Source: Sorex araneus (lineage: Eukaryota > Chordata > Mammalia > Eulipotyphla > Soricidae). From it: a DNA stretch of 64,000 bases. Location: positions 365,466,017-365,530,016 of the forward strand of contig NC_073303.1 in the NCBI RefSeq assembly GCF_027595985.1. The letters run 5' to 3'. Positions within the stretch are counted from its first letter, which is position 1; every line of letters starts with the position of its first letter. Shown piece by piece: positions 31,084 to 42,275 of this stretch. Under the pieces are notes generated by a model. That model ran no database searches. It had not been told where the DNA came from and was given only the letters and a program-made list of their open reading frames with translations. A program made the translations under genes and the position numbers.

Positions 31084-32640
31084 CTGAGCTCCATTTCTTG
31101 ACCTGTGTTTAGTGCTGGAATCTAAATAGTTCCACTGATGAAGAACTGTCTTTATCAGAATCCCATTTAGGATTTTCAGTGGCCTGCTATTGAAGGAGCT
31201 ACTTCTTCACTCTAGAGTGATGATTAAATTGGGATTTCCTGGAACTTTAGTGGCAATTGGAGTTAAGAGAGGAACTGGGAATGAGCCCTTCTATATATCT
31301 TGCAGTCCTGGCCGGTAAATTCCATCCCAGTAAGCCTTGATTAACACTAGCGTATCTGTAGATTATAAAGGTACCCATACTGGCGTCTGGGACTGGGAAG
31401 ACCCAATGGCCAAACTCTCAAAGCCTGTTGGAAAGAACTGAAGGCGAGCAGCTACTTCTGCAGCGAGGGAGGCTCTGAGTCAAATAACATGTCAGTGCAA
31501 ATAAAAGGCCTTCCCAAGAGAGCTGCACAGGGACTGAGACCCGAGTCCTTGTGTGCAGGATCCCCACCCAGCTGCAGTGGGAAAAACCAAACACCCACTC
31601 ACAAAGCTTTAGAAGCAGGATTTTTTCACACCCAGGCTGACCCAGATGAGCTCATGCCCTTTCTGCTAGGCCTCAGACAGAGGCTAAGCAGCCTCATAGA
31701 ATGTATCATGTAAATAAGGGTTGTGCAAAGTTAAAGGCCTGGGGAGGATTAGGCAAGAGGGCAGGAGATGGAGCGTTTGTGAGAAAGTCCCGATGAGGGA
31801 GACCAAGGGCATAGGAGTGCAGGGAGGGATCTCAGGAAGACAACGGGGTGGGGGTGGGGCTTTCTGCAGCATTTCTCCTCAGGAAGGCTCCAGCCCTCAC
31901 ATACCCCCGACTCCACCACATTCCTACCACATTCCCCTCTGTGATGCCCATCCAATGAAAAGGGATTGTCCTCAGTAGTCACGGGATGGTAGTGGGTAAG
32001 GAGCAACTGAAACTTGATCTTTGCAATCTGGGTAGTGAAGAACGTGGTCGGAACACTGGTAACTCAGGGGCTGAGCCACGGGGATCACAGAGAAAGAAAG
32101 CCCACCAGGAAACCTGCAATCTAAGCACTCCTGCTGCTGAGGGAAGGTTTCCGGACTACACCTACCGGCACAGAACAGCTCTCTCCTTTGGAGAACACAT
32201 AACCTCTGCCCTCCCCCCCCCCCGCACCCCCATTTCCCGCCCCCTGCACAGCACTCGGCAGATCAAGGCTCCAGCAATTCTGTAGGACACTGCAGCCGGA
32301 GAATCTGGTTGGCTCTGAAGAGCCAAAGCAGACTAGGTGACTCTGCAGGCCGTGGCATTAGCTGCTTTGCCAAGTCCACATCGTGGGGCTGTGACAGCCA
32401 GACCAGTTCCCTCCAGGCTGCGCCTGTGGCTGCAAGCCTGCCCAGCAGCGGCTTCCCGCATGATCGAGGCTGCTACCATCAGGAGGCCAAGTTTCACTTA
32501 AGTCCATCCTTTCTATACATCTTAGATCTAATGTCCACAGAAGAGCAAGTTACTGAAGCTGAGTTCTCTCCATCTTTACGGGTGATCTACTAAATAATCA
32601 TAGTGATGGGCTGAACTTTCTTCTGATTAAAAACTACCAG
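31084..32640. other. No recognisable gene
   Basis: 1.5 kb of mostly unique sequence with no SINE and no exon-like open frame recognised on either strand. Confidence 0.5.
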
Positions 32641-32646
32641 TTATTT

Positions 32647-32855
32647 GGGGCTGGAACAATAGCACAGCAGGTAGGGCATTTGCCTTGCATGCGGCCCATC
32701 CGGGTTTGATTCCCAGCATCCCATATGGTCCCCCGAGTGCTGCCAGGAGTAGTTCCTGAGTGCATGAGCCAGGAATAACCCCTGTGCATTGCCGGGTGTG
32801 ACCCAAAAAACAAACAAACAAACAAACAAACAAATAAATAAATAAATAAATAAAC
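32647..32855 (+). mobile_element. SINE, CATGAG subfamily, with (CAAA)(TAAA) tail
   Basis: Flanked by AAACTACCA.TTATTT with one mismatch; the tail is (CAAA)n then (TAAA)n. Confidence 0.9.
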
Positions 32856-32964
32856 TACCACTTATTTTGCACAAACATAGTGAGAAACACATAGATTCCT
32901 TTCGTCAGTAACTCTACATTGAATCCCAAAGTGTCCTCTGGCCTCAGGTTAGAGTGGGGTGACT

Positions 32965-33985
32965 ACTGGTCCAGGATTTTTTAAAAACAATATGGTCATT
33001 CCTTCAAAAACTTGAAATTGAGCTTCCATATGACCCCACAATACCTCTTCTGGGAATATATCCCAAGGATACAAAAAAAAGCACAGTAGAAATGACATCT
33101 GTACCTATATGTTCATTGCACCACTGTTCATATTAGCCAGAATCTGAAAACAACCTGAATGCCTGAGAACAGACAACTGGTTAAAGAAACTTTGGTATAT
33201 CTACACAATGGAATACTACGCAACTGTTAGGAAAGATGAAGTCATCAAATTTGCTTCTAAGTGGTTGGTCATGGAGAGTATCATGCTAAGAGAAATGAAT
33301 CAGGGGCTGGAGCAATAGCACAGCGGGTAGGAAGTTTGCCTTGCATGCGGCCGACCCCGATTCGATTCCCAGCATCCCATATGGTCCCCTGAACACCGCC
33401 AGGGGTAATTCCTGAGTGCAGAGCCAGGAGTAACCACTGTGCATCGCCGGGTGTGACTCAAAAAGAAAAAAAAAAGAGAGAAATGAATCAGGAAGAGAGG
33501 GACATACATAGAACGAATGCACTCATTTTTGGAATATAAAATAACATAATGTAAGACTGACACCCAAGGACAGTAGATAGAAGGGCCAGGAATATTGCTC
33601 CATAGTTGGAAACCTGTCTCGTGAGCTGGGGGAGAAGGCAGCTGAAATAGAGAAGGGATCACTAAGTCAATGATGGTTGGAGAAATTGTTCGGGATGGGA
33701 GGTGTGTGCTGAAAGTAGATAAAGGACCAAACGTGATAGCCTCTCAGTATCTGTATTGCAAACCATAATGCCCCAAAGGAGAGAGAGAGTATGGAGGAAA
33801 TTGCCATAGAGGCAGGAAGAGGGTTATAAGGCGGGGGGGGGGACATTGGTGGTGGGGAATGTGCACGGTGGAGGGGTGGGTATTCAATCATTGTATGACT
33901 GAAACTCAACCATGAAAGCTTTGTAAGTGTATCTCACAGTGATTCAATAAAAATTAATTAATTAATTAAAGTAAATTTAAAAAAA
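32965..33985 (+). mobile_element. 5'-truncated LINE-1 with a nested SINE
   Basis: Matches the 3' end of mammalian L1 ORF2 and the 3' UTR (landmarks 'ccatatgacccc', 'acaatggaatactac', 'atgctaagagaaatgaatcag'). It ends in an AATAAA and an AT-rich tail. It is flanked by the 10-bp duplication TGGGGTGACT (32955-32964 and 33986-33995). A SINE at 33302-33473 interrupts it. No functional reading frame remains. Confidence 0.85.
33302..33473 (+). mobile_element. SINE nested in L1
   Basis: Target duplication AGAGAAATGAATCAG, at an L1 position. Confidence 0.93.
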
Positions 33986-34107
33986 TGGGGTGACTTTTCC
34001 TGGGTACATCTTACTCCCCAAACTACGGGCCTCAGACTAGTTTGTTTTGGCATTTCCTAGTCCCTTAGGGTCCCTGTCAATTGCTGCATTCTTCTTCTGA
34101 CAGCGCT

Positions 34108-34276
34108 TTTTTTTTTCTTTTTGGGTTACCAGTGATGCTCAGAGGTTATTCCTGGCTTTGGACTCAGGAATTACTCCTGGCGGTGCTTGGGGGACCATAT
34201 GGGATGCCAGGGATTGAACCCAGGTTGGCCGTGTGCAAGGCAAACGCCCTACCCGCTGTGCTATCGCTCCGGCCCC
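34108..34276 (-). mobile_element. SINE, full length
   Basis: Flanked by 'tctgacagc'; lacks 'cacacc' after 'ctttttgggt'. Confidence 0.9.
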
Positions 34277-34474
34277 TCTGACAGCACTTCTTGATCAGCC
34301 TGAACAGTGTTGCTGCCGACCCTTGAGCCCTCCCTTGTGGAAGCCAGGGTGTCGCAGAGCCTGTGCCACATCCATTCAGGCCTGCGACTGGAATCTACAT
34401 TTTGGGCTGTTAGGAATTAAGGCCAATCTCGGGGCAACTGAAGCTTAAGTCAAGATTTGATCAAGTTTTTGATC

Positions 34475-34608
34475 AGGGGTACACCTGGCTCTTCACTCAG
34501 GAATCACACCTGGCGGTGTTCAGGGGCCCGTATGGGATGCCGGGGATGGAACCTAGGTCAGCCGTGTGCAAAGCAAGCTCCTTACCCGTTATACTATCTC
34601 TCTGGCCC
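34475..34608 (-). mobile_element. SINE copy
   Basis: 'acacctggctcttcactcaggaatcacacctggcggtgtt ... ctatctctctggcccc'. Confidence 0.75.
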
Positions 34609-34876
34609 CCAAAACTCAGTCAAGTTTATATGACAGGTGCTCAAGATTTTATCAGGATCCACCTGCACTCTAGTATTTTGAAATTAATTAACTCCCAAAT
34701 TATTTATTACAAAAGCGTAGCATTTTCTATCTTTCTGTGTCTGTGTGAACAAGACATTGCCACTAGACAAAACATACAGAAGGCATAAGGGAGAGAGAGG
34801 CAAATATTTCCCTTATAACATGATGCAATCTCTCACATTGCTTCAGGTAATAGTTTAAAGATGAAAAGTCTCTCGG

Positions 34877-35050
34877 AGGGCTGGAGCAATAGAACATTGG
34901 GTAGGGCATTTTCCTTGCCCATGGCTGACCCAGGCTCTATCCCCAGCATCCCATATGGTCCTCTGAGCACTGCCAGGAGTAATTCCTGAGTGCACAGCCA
35001 GGAGTAACCCCCAATCATTGTTGGTGTGACACAAAAAGCCAAAAAAAAAT
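34877..35050 (+). mobile_element. SINE, full length
   Basis: 'gggctggagcaatagaacattgggtagggc' head and short A tail. Confidence 0.85.
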
Positions 35051-35138
35051 CTCTTTTATCTTTTAAGAGTCCAGTTTTTCAGATCTTGGATGAAGCAGTT
35101 CTATGAGATAATGTAAACATTTAACATCCTGTTTTAGG

Positions 35139-35325
35139 GGAACGGAGAGATAGTGCAGTGGGTAGGGCACTTGCCTTGCATGTGGCCGATCCCGGTTTGA
35201 TCCCTGGTACCCCATATGGTCTCCTGAGTCCACCAGGAGTGACTCCTGCATGCAGAGGCAGGAGTAAGCCCTGAGCACTGCTCAGTAAAGTTCCTCCCGC
35301 CCTCCCTTCCCCCTCTCCCAAAAAA
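35139..35325 (+). mobile_element. SINE copy
   Basis: 'ggggaacggagagatagtgcagtgggtagggc', CCT-rich tail. Confidence 0.82.
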
Positions 35326-36190
35326 AGAATCCTGTTTAGGAGCCACCTCTTCTCAAATCTGAAACAGGTCATGGGCCAAGCCAGGTTGTGAGGGAGTCAA
35401 AAGCAAGAGATTTCAAGAATAACAAAAGCCAAGCCTCAAACTCAAGTACAAGCTGGTCTAAAGCAAGCCGTAGGCCAAAGTTAAACGCAAATTCAAAGGC
35501 GACTAAAGCAGATTCCAAAGATTAGCACAAATGACAGACAGTGGGGAGATTGCAAATCCTCCTTCAGAGGTCACAGGGGAAGGGTGAGGAGGAGAAAGGG
35601 GGGTTGGGGTTTTCCTTTGTGTCCTAACGGGCACAGATTCCTGCCCACAGCTCTGTCATTCAGTTCCAAGGCCAGGAAACTGGCAAGTGGGGGGGCTGCC
35701 CAGGCTCTTATAGCCTGTAGCCCAATGCCCCAGGGTCTCTGAGATTATAGGGTGCCCCTGGAAACACGGTCCCAACTCCCCTCTTCCCGCCGGGAGAATG
35801 GCCACAGGTTCCGGAAGCTCAGTGGGCTGTGCTCTGAGCCAGGTGACAGGCGGAAATCCCTGAGCTTCTGAGAAGTGTCGAGTCAGCCAAGCGCTGCTTC
35901 CCTGCCCCGGGCCTGGCCCAAGAGCACAGTGCAGGTCCCAAGGCGGGAGGGGACTGCTGAGGGGACCACAAGGCAGCAGAGCCAGAGTGTGCCCACAGGG
36001 CCGCTTCCCTGCAGGAAGGGAGACTGTTCTGGGAATGAACCCAGGGCAGGGGTTCAGCCCCTCCATGACAGCTGGGATGAGCATGGGGTCTTTCCATGGG
36101 CATCCTTGGGCCTCAAAATCTCCAGACCACACCTCTCTGCTTCCCAGAAAGGACACGGCCTGCCCGGCCTGCTGACCAGCCCAGTAGGTT
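35326..36190. other. No recognisable gene
   Basis: Unique-looking, GC-rich from 35640 on. Open frames exist on both strands but lack splice context or recognisable domains. Confidence 0.4.
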
Positions 36191-36194
36191 GGAC

Positions 36195-36380
36195 ACTTTG
36201 ACTCTTGATCCCAGCCCGCCTTTAATGTTTCTCACTGATGGGGGAAGGACAGGGTGCCTCAGTGGGTTGTGTTCAGGGTCTATTTCTACTTTGACTCTTG
36301 ATCCCAGCCCGCCTTTAATGTTTCCAACTGATGGGGGAAGGACAGGGTGCCTCAGTGGGTTGTGTTCAGGGTCTATTTCT
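36195..36380. repeat. 93-bp tandem duplication
   Basis: Two adjacent copies (36195-36287, 36288-36380), almost identical; 'ttctcactg' versus 'ttccaactg' is the only clear difference. Confidence 0.92.
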
Positions 36381-36500
36381 GGCTCGACACTCAGGCGTGA
36401 CTCCTGGCAGTGTGCACGGACAGTACGTGGTGCTGGAGATGAGACCAGGATCCGAGGGATGCAAGGCAAGCGCCCGCACTCCTATACTATCTTGTCCTGA
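36375..36500 (-). mobile_element. Old SINE fragment
   Basis: 'ggctcgacactcaggcgtgactcctggcagtg ... tatactatct'. Confidence 0.6.
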
Positions 36501-36650
36501 GCTTGTTTTCTTGCTTCTGCCTTTCATCACCAGAGAATATTCACCCACTAGTCCAGGCAAGCAAGAAGACATTTGAAAACCTGGACCTAATCTGCAAGCT
36601 GAAAGGTCGAGTCCAGCTGACCAAGCCAGGAGCTCTTCAAATGCATGAGT

Positions 36651-36830
36651 GAGGGACCAGAGTTATAGCACAGTGGGCAGGGCGTTTGCCTTGCATGTGT
36701 CCAACCTGGGTTCGATCTCCGGCATCCCATATGGTCCCCCAAGCACTGCCAGGAGTAATTCCTGAGTGCAGATACAGGAGTAACCCTTGTGCATCGCCGG
36801 GTGTGACCCAAAAAAAAGAAAAAAAAAACA
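36651..36830 (+). mobile_element. SINE, full length
   Basis: 'gggaccagagttatagcacagtgggcagggcg'; flanked by 'atgcatga'. Confidence 0.9.
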
Positions 36831-37001
36831 ACAGATGCATGAATGAGATTAAATGATCTGTTAACATGTGACCTTTGAGTTAAATACATGCCTCATTATC
36901 CAGAAGCAATTGGTAAGACAATTGTGGTCTCCCGGAGTCAGCGGTGACATTCTGTGAGAGCCAGCAGTGACGTTAGTTCAGGAGTCACTGTAGGGTGCAG
37001 T

Positions 37002-37125
37002 GTGCAAATGATTGGACTTTGGTGTTTCGAGGACCCCCACCTTCTGGTATTTCCCAGAACAGAGTGCAAATGGTTGGATTTTGGTGTTTCGAGGACCCCC
37101 ACCTTCTGGTATTTTCCTCTCCAGG
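37002..37125. repeat. 62-bp tandem duplication
   Basis: 'gtgcaaatg.ttgga.tttggtgtttcgagg' repeated 62 bp apart, with a few differences at the right end. Confidence 0.88.
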
Positions 37126-37149
37126 CAGGAGGCAATTCTTTGGCTTTAT

Positions 37150-37262
37150 GTTTTGTTTGGGGCCACACCAGGCAAGCAGGGGGCTTACTCCTGGCTCTGC
37201 ACTCAGGAAGCACTGCCAAGCCGGCTGCGTGCCTGGCAAACGCCCTACCCACTATCCTCCTC
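37150..37262 (-). mobile_element. SINE with internal deletions
   Basis: 'ggggccacaccagg ... ttactcctggctctgcactcaggaagca', then 'ggcaaacgccctacccac'. Confidence 0.65.
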
Positions 37263-37577
37263 CAGGAGACAGTCCTGGTACTCAGGACCCAGACGGAAAC
37301 TGGGGTGCAGGCACTGCTAACGTTTTTTTCCCTGAAGGAAAGGTCACCCCGCCTCACGAGGAAAGACTGCGCAGTGGGAGAACGGTCGCAGGAGCTACAG
37401 GGCGGCTGCGGCCCCTTCCCTCTGGCCCCTTCCCTTCGTTTCCACCCGCTATAAACAGGGCAAAACGTTCTGCTTGCAACTCCTGCCTCCGAGGGGCATT
37501 ATATCCTGGGCCTGCGCCCACTACGGAATCTTGGGCTACTTAGCAGAGTCTCGTGTTCTTTGGTCACGATCTTCTTT

Positions 37578-37581
<4 letters not shown>

Positions 37582-37624
<43 letters not shown>

Positions 37625-37786
37625 GTTTTTCGGGTCACACCTGGCGATGCACAGGGGCTACTCCTGGCTCTGCACTCAGGAATCACTCCTGGCGGTGCTC
37701 AGGGGACCATATGGGATGCTGGGATTTGAACCCGGGTCGGCCGAGTGCAAGGCAAACGCCCTACCCGCTATGCCATCACTCCAGCC
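37582..37786 (-). mobile_element. Young SINE with very long A-tail
   Basis: Poly-T of about 42 nt, then near-consensus body. Perfect target duplication CACGATCTTCTTTTCTT (37565-37581, 37787-37803). Confidence 0.95.
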
Positions 37787-37803
37787 CACGATCTTCTTTT
37801 CTT

Positions 37804-38110
37804 AATTTAAAGTTATTTTTAGAGAATTATAAAGGCGTTGATGATTGGATTTCAGCCATACAGTATTCCAACACTCATTCCTCCACCAGTGTACACTTCC
37901 CAGCACCAGTGTCCCCGGGTTCCCTCCCATCACCTCTTCACTCCCCCAACCCCGTCTGCCTCTTTGGCAATTACCGCCCCCTCTCTCTGTCTCTCTGTTG
38001 TCTCTCTGTCTCTCTGTCCCTGTCTCTGTCTCTGTCTCTCTCTCTTTCTCTGCTTTTGGGCATTGTGGCTTGCAATACTGATACTGAACGGTTATCCAGA
38101 ATATCCCTTA
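37804..38110 (-). mobile_element. L1 3'-end fragment
   Basis: Minus-strand counterpart of the L1 3' UTR ('gatttcagccatacagtattccaac', then 'cttgcaatactgatactgaa'). An internal (CT)n tract has expanded at 37980-38050. Confidence 0.6.
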
Positions 38111-38271
38111 CCTACTTTTAGCCCTCGGGTCATACCCAGCGTGCTCAAGATCTTTAAAATGGACATTCTCGCTTAGCTCAACCTGCCATCGGAAGCAGAA
38201 CTTTCCTTAAAATGTCGCTAAGAAGGTCACTCTCAACAGGTACCTCAAGTTGGTGGGAGAGAACCTCATTT

Positions 38272-38328
38272 ATTGAATGAATGAATGAATGAATGAATGA
38301 ATGAATGAATGAATTAATGAATGAATGA
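38272..38328. repeat. (GAAT)n microsatellite
   Basis: About 14 GAAT/TGAA units, one interrupted. Confidence 0.95.
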
Positions 38329-38383
38329 CGGGAAAAGTGACCATTGAAGGCATCGCTTTTCTGGCTGCTTTATCTGAAACCGG

Positions 38384-38396
38384 CCAGCAGGGGGCA
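38384..38396 (+). promoter_or_regulatory. CTCF-like site
   Basis: CCAGCAGGGGGCA matches the CTCF core consensus at every position. Confidence 0.5.
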
Positions 38397-38969
38397 CCCT
38401 TCTCTCTCGGGGCAGGATGTCCCGCCTCCTCGGCCACTCTGCACCGCCTTCCCCTACACGTCACCCGGCGCCCACAGAGAGGCCTGGGTCTTTTTCGACC
38501 CCTGTGGGCTACTGTAGTCGGCTGGAGGTAAGGGCAAGAGACGCCGCTGCCGCCATCTTGTTTATGGGCATCTTCCGCATTTCCGGCCCTGCTCAAGCCT
38601 CTGAGTTCCCGTGCGGTGTCGCAGGCGTGGGTGGCTCCATCCCTGGCTCAGGCTCCTACGGGGGCACCCTGGACCCTAGCACTCCCAGCGCAAAGCGTGG
38701 GCGACGATTAGGAGCTCGCGACTGCGCTCAGCTTTTTAAAAAATTCCTCCAAACCCTGGAGAAATAAGACTCACACATCCAAGAGCATCTCTGAAGATTT
38801 GGTCCCTCTGGATACCCGGTCGGTCCCTTGTATATCCCGGGACCCGGAGTGCGGGCTGATGCGGGTGCTGTTGGGAGCCCCTGTAAGGTCCCTCAATAGC
38901 AAATAGCACCAGCTACCAAAGTCGCAGTAAAAACAAACAAATACATTTTTTAAAGTTTTTTTTAAGTTT

Positions 38970-39110
38970 CAGATTTCCGCTGCAAACAGAGCAACGCGTA
39001 GGGCGCTTGGCTTGCACGCAGCCGACTCGGGTTCATCCCTGGGACCGCATATGTTGCCCTGAGCCCTGCAAGGAGGGATCCCTGAGCACCAGAAACGCAC
39101 ACACGTGGGA
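38970..39110 (+). mobile_element. Old SINE copy
   Basis: 'gagcaacgcgtagggcgcttggcttgcacgcagccgactcgggttcat'. Confidence 0.65.
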
Positions 39111-39277
39111 ATCCCCAGTAAGATGAAACCAAGAACTTAGAGATAGGGAAGATAACATTCTTCTATCAAGAAGATGACCTCTTATCTAACAGGTTATTTA
39201 TACATCGGACTTAACACTGCCCATTTTCCCGTGTTACTTGTGGTCCCCAGATTTATCCTGAAGTCCTGGTAGGCGGG

Positions 39278-39430
39278 GCCAGAGCAATGGTACAGCGGTT
39301 CAAGTGTTTGCCTTGCAAGTACTCAACTCAGACCTGTGTGGTCCCTTGACCACCACCAGGAGTAATTCCTGAACACAGGCCAGGAGTTACCCCTGAGCAC
39401 GGAGAAGTATAGCCCCAAAGCAAAAAATAA
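39278..39430 (+). mobile_element. SINE copy
   Basis: 'cggggccagagcaatggtacagcggttcaag', diverged middle. Confidence 0.72.
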
Positions 39431-39639
39431 TAAGTCCCTCTTGGCTCACTGAGTTATGTGTGCTTTGGCCTTGCTTTCCAAAAAGACAGTATCAGCCAGG
39501 AAAGTCTGTTTCGCTGAATTGTCCAGGACACAGTGTGTGGTTGGACTAGCCCCTAAGGGAGTTGGAAACAGGTGAAGCTCAGAGCCAGAGCTGGTGCCTT
39601 GTATCTATGAGGCCGTAGGTCTGATCCTGCGTGCAAAAA

Positions 39640-40640
39640 AAAAAAAAAATTCTATATGTATCTATATAAAAAATAATCAAGACAGGTGGAAACAGCCAGA
39701 TGGAGAAAAAAATGGGGTCCTCCCAGAGAACTGACAGTATTCTCTGGAATCCCAGAGGAAGGTGTGTTCAGGTTAGTTTGAAGAACAAGCACTGTAGCCT
39801 GAGTTAAGGCTTCTGAAGGCCTGGAGGGTCTCATGCCAGTCTCACCATTTATTAGTTTATCTGATTTTTTTTTTCCGGCTGGAGCAGATGATGAAAGTAT
39901 TTTCACCTCAAGCTACAGAACCCTAAGCAATAATTCAACCTTGATTGGATCTAGCAGGTTTGACTAGACCTCTTCTGGGCCTACACGTCCTGAAATCGTT
40001 TGCAGTAACGGACTCTTGACGAAAGCGTTCCAGAAAGTTGAGCCCAAACTCCCTTTTGAAAGAGCCCTCACCTAAGTGTTACCTTGGTCAAATTCTCCAA
40101 CAAACACACATTTCTACTCTGGTCATAGAGGAGGAACTCGAAGTAGATGTGTAGACTCAGGCCCAGTGTAACCGGAAACTGCTCTTGGGCTTCCTGGTAT
40201 AGACTTCTTCCCCCAGGAAACTGGAAGGTGGCTCCCAGCCGGCCAGCTGTAAAGGTTCGCATCCTTCCGGAGCAGCAGTGCTGGAGTGAAGAGGTGCGCG
40301 GGAACTCTGTCAGGCCTCTCCTTCACCAAGGACCTACGGTCTGAGTGCCCTGCCCCTGGGCCTGTGGCATGGGTGGGGTACCCAGGGTACCACAGAACTG
40401 TGGCTACTGCACATGCACATGCTCACGAGGACCCACGTTTCAGCTATGGGCGCTGATGTCTGTGTGCTCCCTGGGGGTGGCCCCTGAGACCCAAGGCTAC
40501 AGGGCACTGCAGCTCATCTGACTGGGGTGCCGAAGAACCACGGTATAAGAGTGTTTGGGGGTGGCATCCCTGCCTGTGCATCTGAGTCAAGGTTCCAGCC
40601 TGCGGCCTCTCACCCTCAAATCTCAGTGATTTGCGACTGA
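39640..40640. other. No recognised gene; one exon-like minus-strand frame
   Basis: SINE-free kilobase. The minus-strand frame 40262-40068 is open, reads ...FPVTLGLSLHIYFEFLLYDQ... and ends at a GTAACA donor-like site. I do not recognise the protein. It could be an exon, a pseudogene relic or chance. Confidence 0.3.
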
Positions 40641-40644
40641 GCCG

Positions 40645-40812
40645 TCCCACAGGGGTGTTTTGGGGGCTACACCTGCTGTGCCTCGGGGCTCATTCTGGGC
40701 TCAGCATTCAGAGATCACTCCTGGAGGGGCTCAGGGGAGCATCTGGGGTGTTGGGGATCAAACCTGGCATGGTAGGAGTCCGGCCTTACTTGCAGTACCA
40801 TAGCTCTAGCCC
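40645..40812 (-). mobile_element. SINE copy
   Basis: 'gggggctacacctgctgtgcctcggggctcattctgggctcagcattcagagatcac'. Confidence 0.65.
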
Positions 40813-41019
40813 ACTCCCCGCCAACCCCCAGGCCCCACTGTCTTGTAGGTTTTATTGTGTTCCATTGTTTGGAGGATATTTCTTTGTTTGTCTGTTTTCT
40901 TTCACTCTCTGGTAGTTTCTGTGCAGAAGATTCATCCTCCCCTTCTTGATCCTGTGACTCACAGAGGAGAGGAAACTTATCATTTAACCTCCACCGTGGT
41001 TCTTATCTCTCTCTCTCTC

Positions 41020-41203
41020 TTTTTTTTTTTTTTTTTTTGCTTTTTGGGTCACACCTGGCGATGCACAGGGGTTACTCCTGGCTCTGCACTCAGGAATCAT
41101 TCCTGGCAGTGCTCAGGGGACCCTATGGGATGCTGGGAATTGAACCCGGGTCGGCCGCGTGCAAGGCAAACGCCCTACCCACTGTGCTATCGCTCCAGCC
41201 CCA
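41020..41203 (-). mobile_element. SINE, full length
   Basis: Near-consensus; flanked by 'gttcttatct' on both sides. Confidence 0.92.
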
Positions 41204-41671
41204 GTTCTTATCTGTTAAACCCTGTGGTGTTGAAGTGGCTTCGCTTATTTTCAGGGACCAGAAGATGGGGCCCTTTTCAGCAGGCAGACTGAGTGAGGTG
41301 CAGGGATTGAGTCGGACGTGGGCGATGCAGAGCAAGGGGAAGAGACCAGCCTGGTGTCACACTCCCACAGGCTCCAGGGACACAAGCCATGAAGGGGCAT
41401 CATCTCCCAGGGATCAGCCAGCCGCCCTGAAGCCAGGCGTGGGTACCAGCGCCTTTATGACGGGCATGGGGCGGGTGAGCCTGTCAAGACCCAGTGCTCA
41501 GGACACTGCAGCCTTGTGGGTGCACACTGTGTTGGCTTTCAGAGCCGCTGTCTGAAGACCTTGTCCTTGCATGGCAGCTTTGGAGAGCTGGAGTGCTGAG
41601 GTGGCTCTCAAGGGGAATGAAGCCCACCACAGGCTCCAGCAGGGAGAGCCCATGGGGGTTTTGAGCTTGCT

Positions 41672-41788
<117 letters not shown>

Positions 41789-42123
41789 ATAGAGAGAGTC
41801 TCTGTCTCTCTCTCACACAGACACACAGACAGAGACAGACTCACAGAGACAGAGAGAGAGGATTGGGAGCTGACTCATAGAGGAGACTACCAGCCTCTTG
41901 CCCCAGGTAGGGGTTGTTCAGCATCTTTTTTTTTTCCCCCTCAGAGGAGCTTGTTCCATTAAAGCTGTAGATTCCATGTATCTGTGGAAGAAGGTGCATT
42001 AAGGATTTTCCTGTACCATTTTGGCCTCATGGTTGTTTTTTTTTTTTTTTATATGATTAAGTAAGATTTCAGGACAAGTATATCTTGTTTATCTGAGCAT
42101 TTGGATTGTTTTCATCTTTTGGC

Positions 42124-42275
42124 TCTTTTTTTTTTTTTTTTGCTTTTTGGGTCACACCCGGCAATGCACAGGGGTTACTCCTGCCTCTGCATTCAGGAAT
42201 TACTCCTGGTGGTGCTCAGGGGACCATATGGCATGCTGGGAATCGAACCCGGGTCGGGCGTTTGCCTTGCCGCCC
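42124..42275 (-). mobile_element. SINE with a 15-bp micro-inversion and lost head
   Basis: The body is intact to 'gaacccgggtc'. Then 'gggcgtttgccttgc' (42256-42270) appears in the opposite orientation, followed by L1 sequence. Confidence 0.82.

Larger units (their letters stand above)
38270..38770. promoter_or_regulatory. Possible orphan promoter / CpG-rich regulatory segment
   Basis: GC-rich, repeat-free block between NARS1 and ATP8B1. It carries a CTCF-type match (CCAGCAGGGGGCA, 38384-38396), a YY1-type GCCGCCATCTTG (38549-38560), an ETS-type TTTCCGG (38580-38586), and a plus-strand donor-like GGAG|GTAAGG at 38526/38527. An open plus-strand frame (38417-38767) has no recognisable protein. 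It resembles the first exon and promoter of a noncoding transcript; no function is assigned. Confidence 0.45.

Noticed and set aside
29786-32640. Retroviral internal region
   Set aside because: Some stretches look like old retroviral leader sequence, but no gag/pol/env motif, primer site or LTR pair could be shown.
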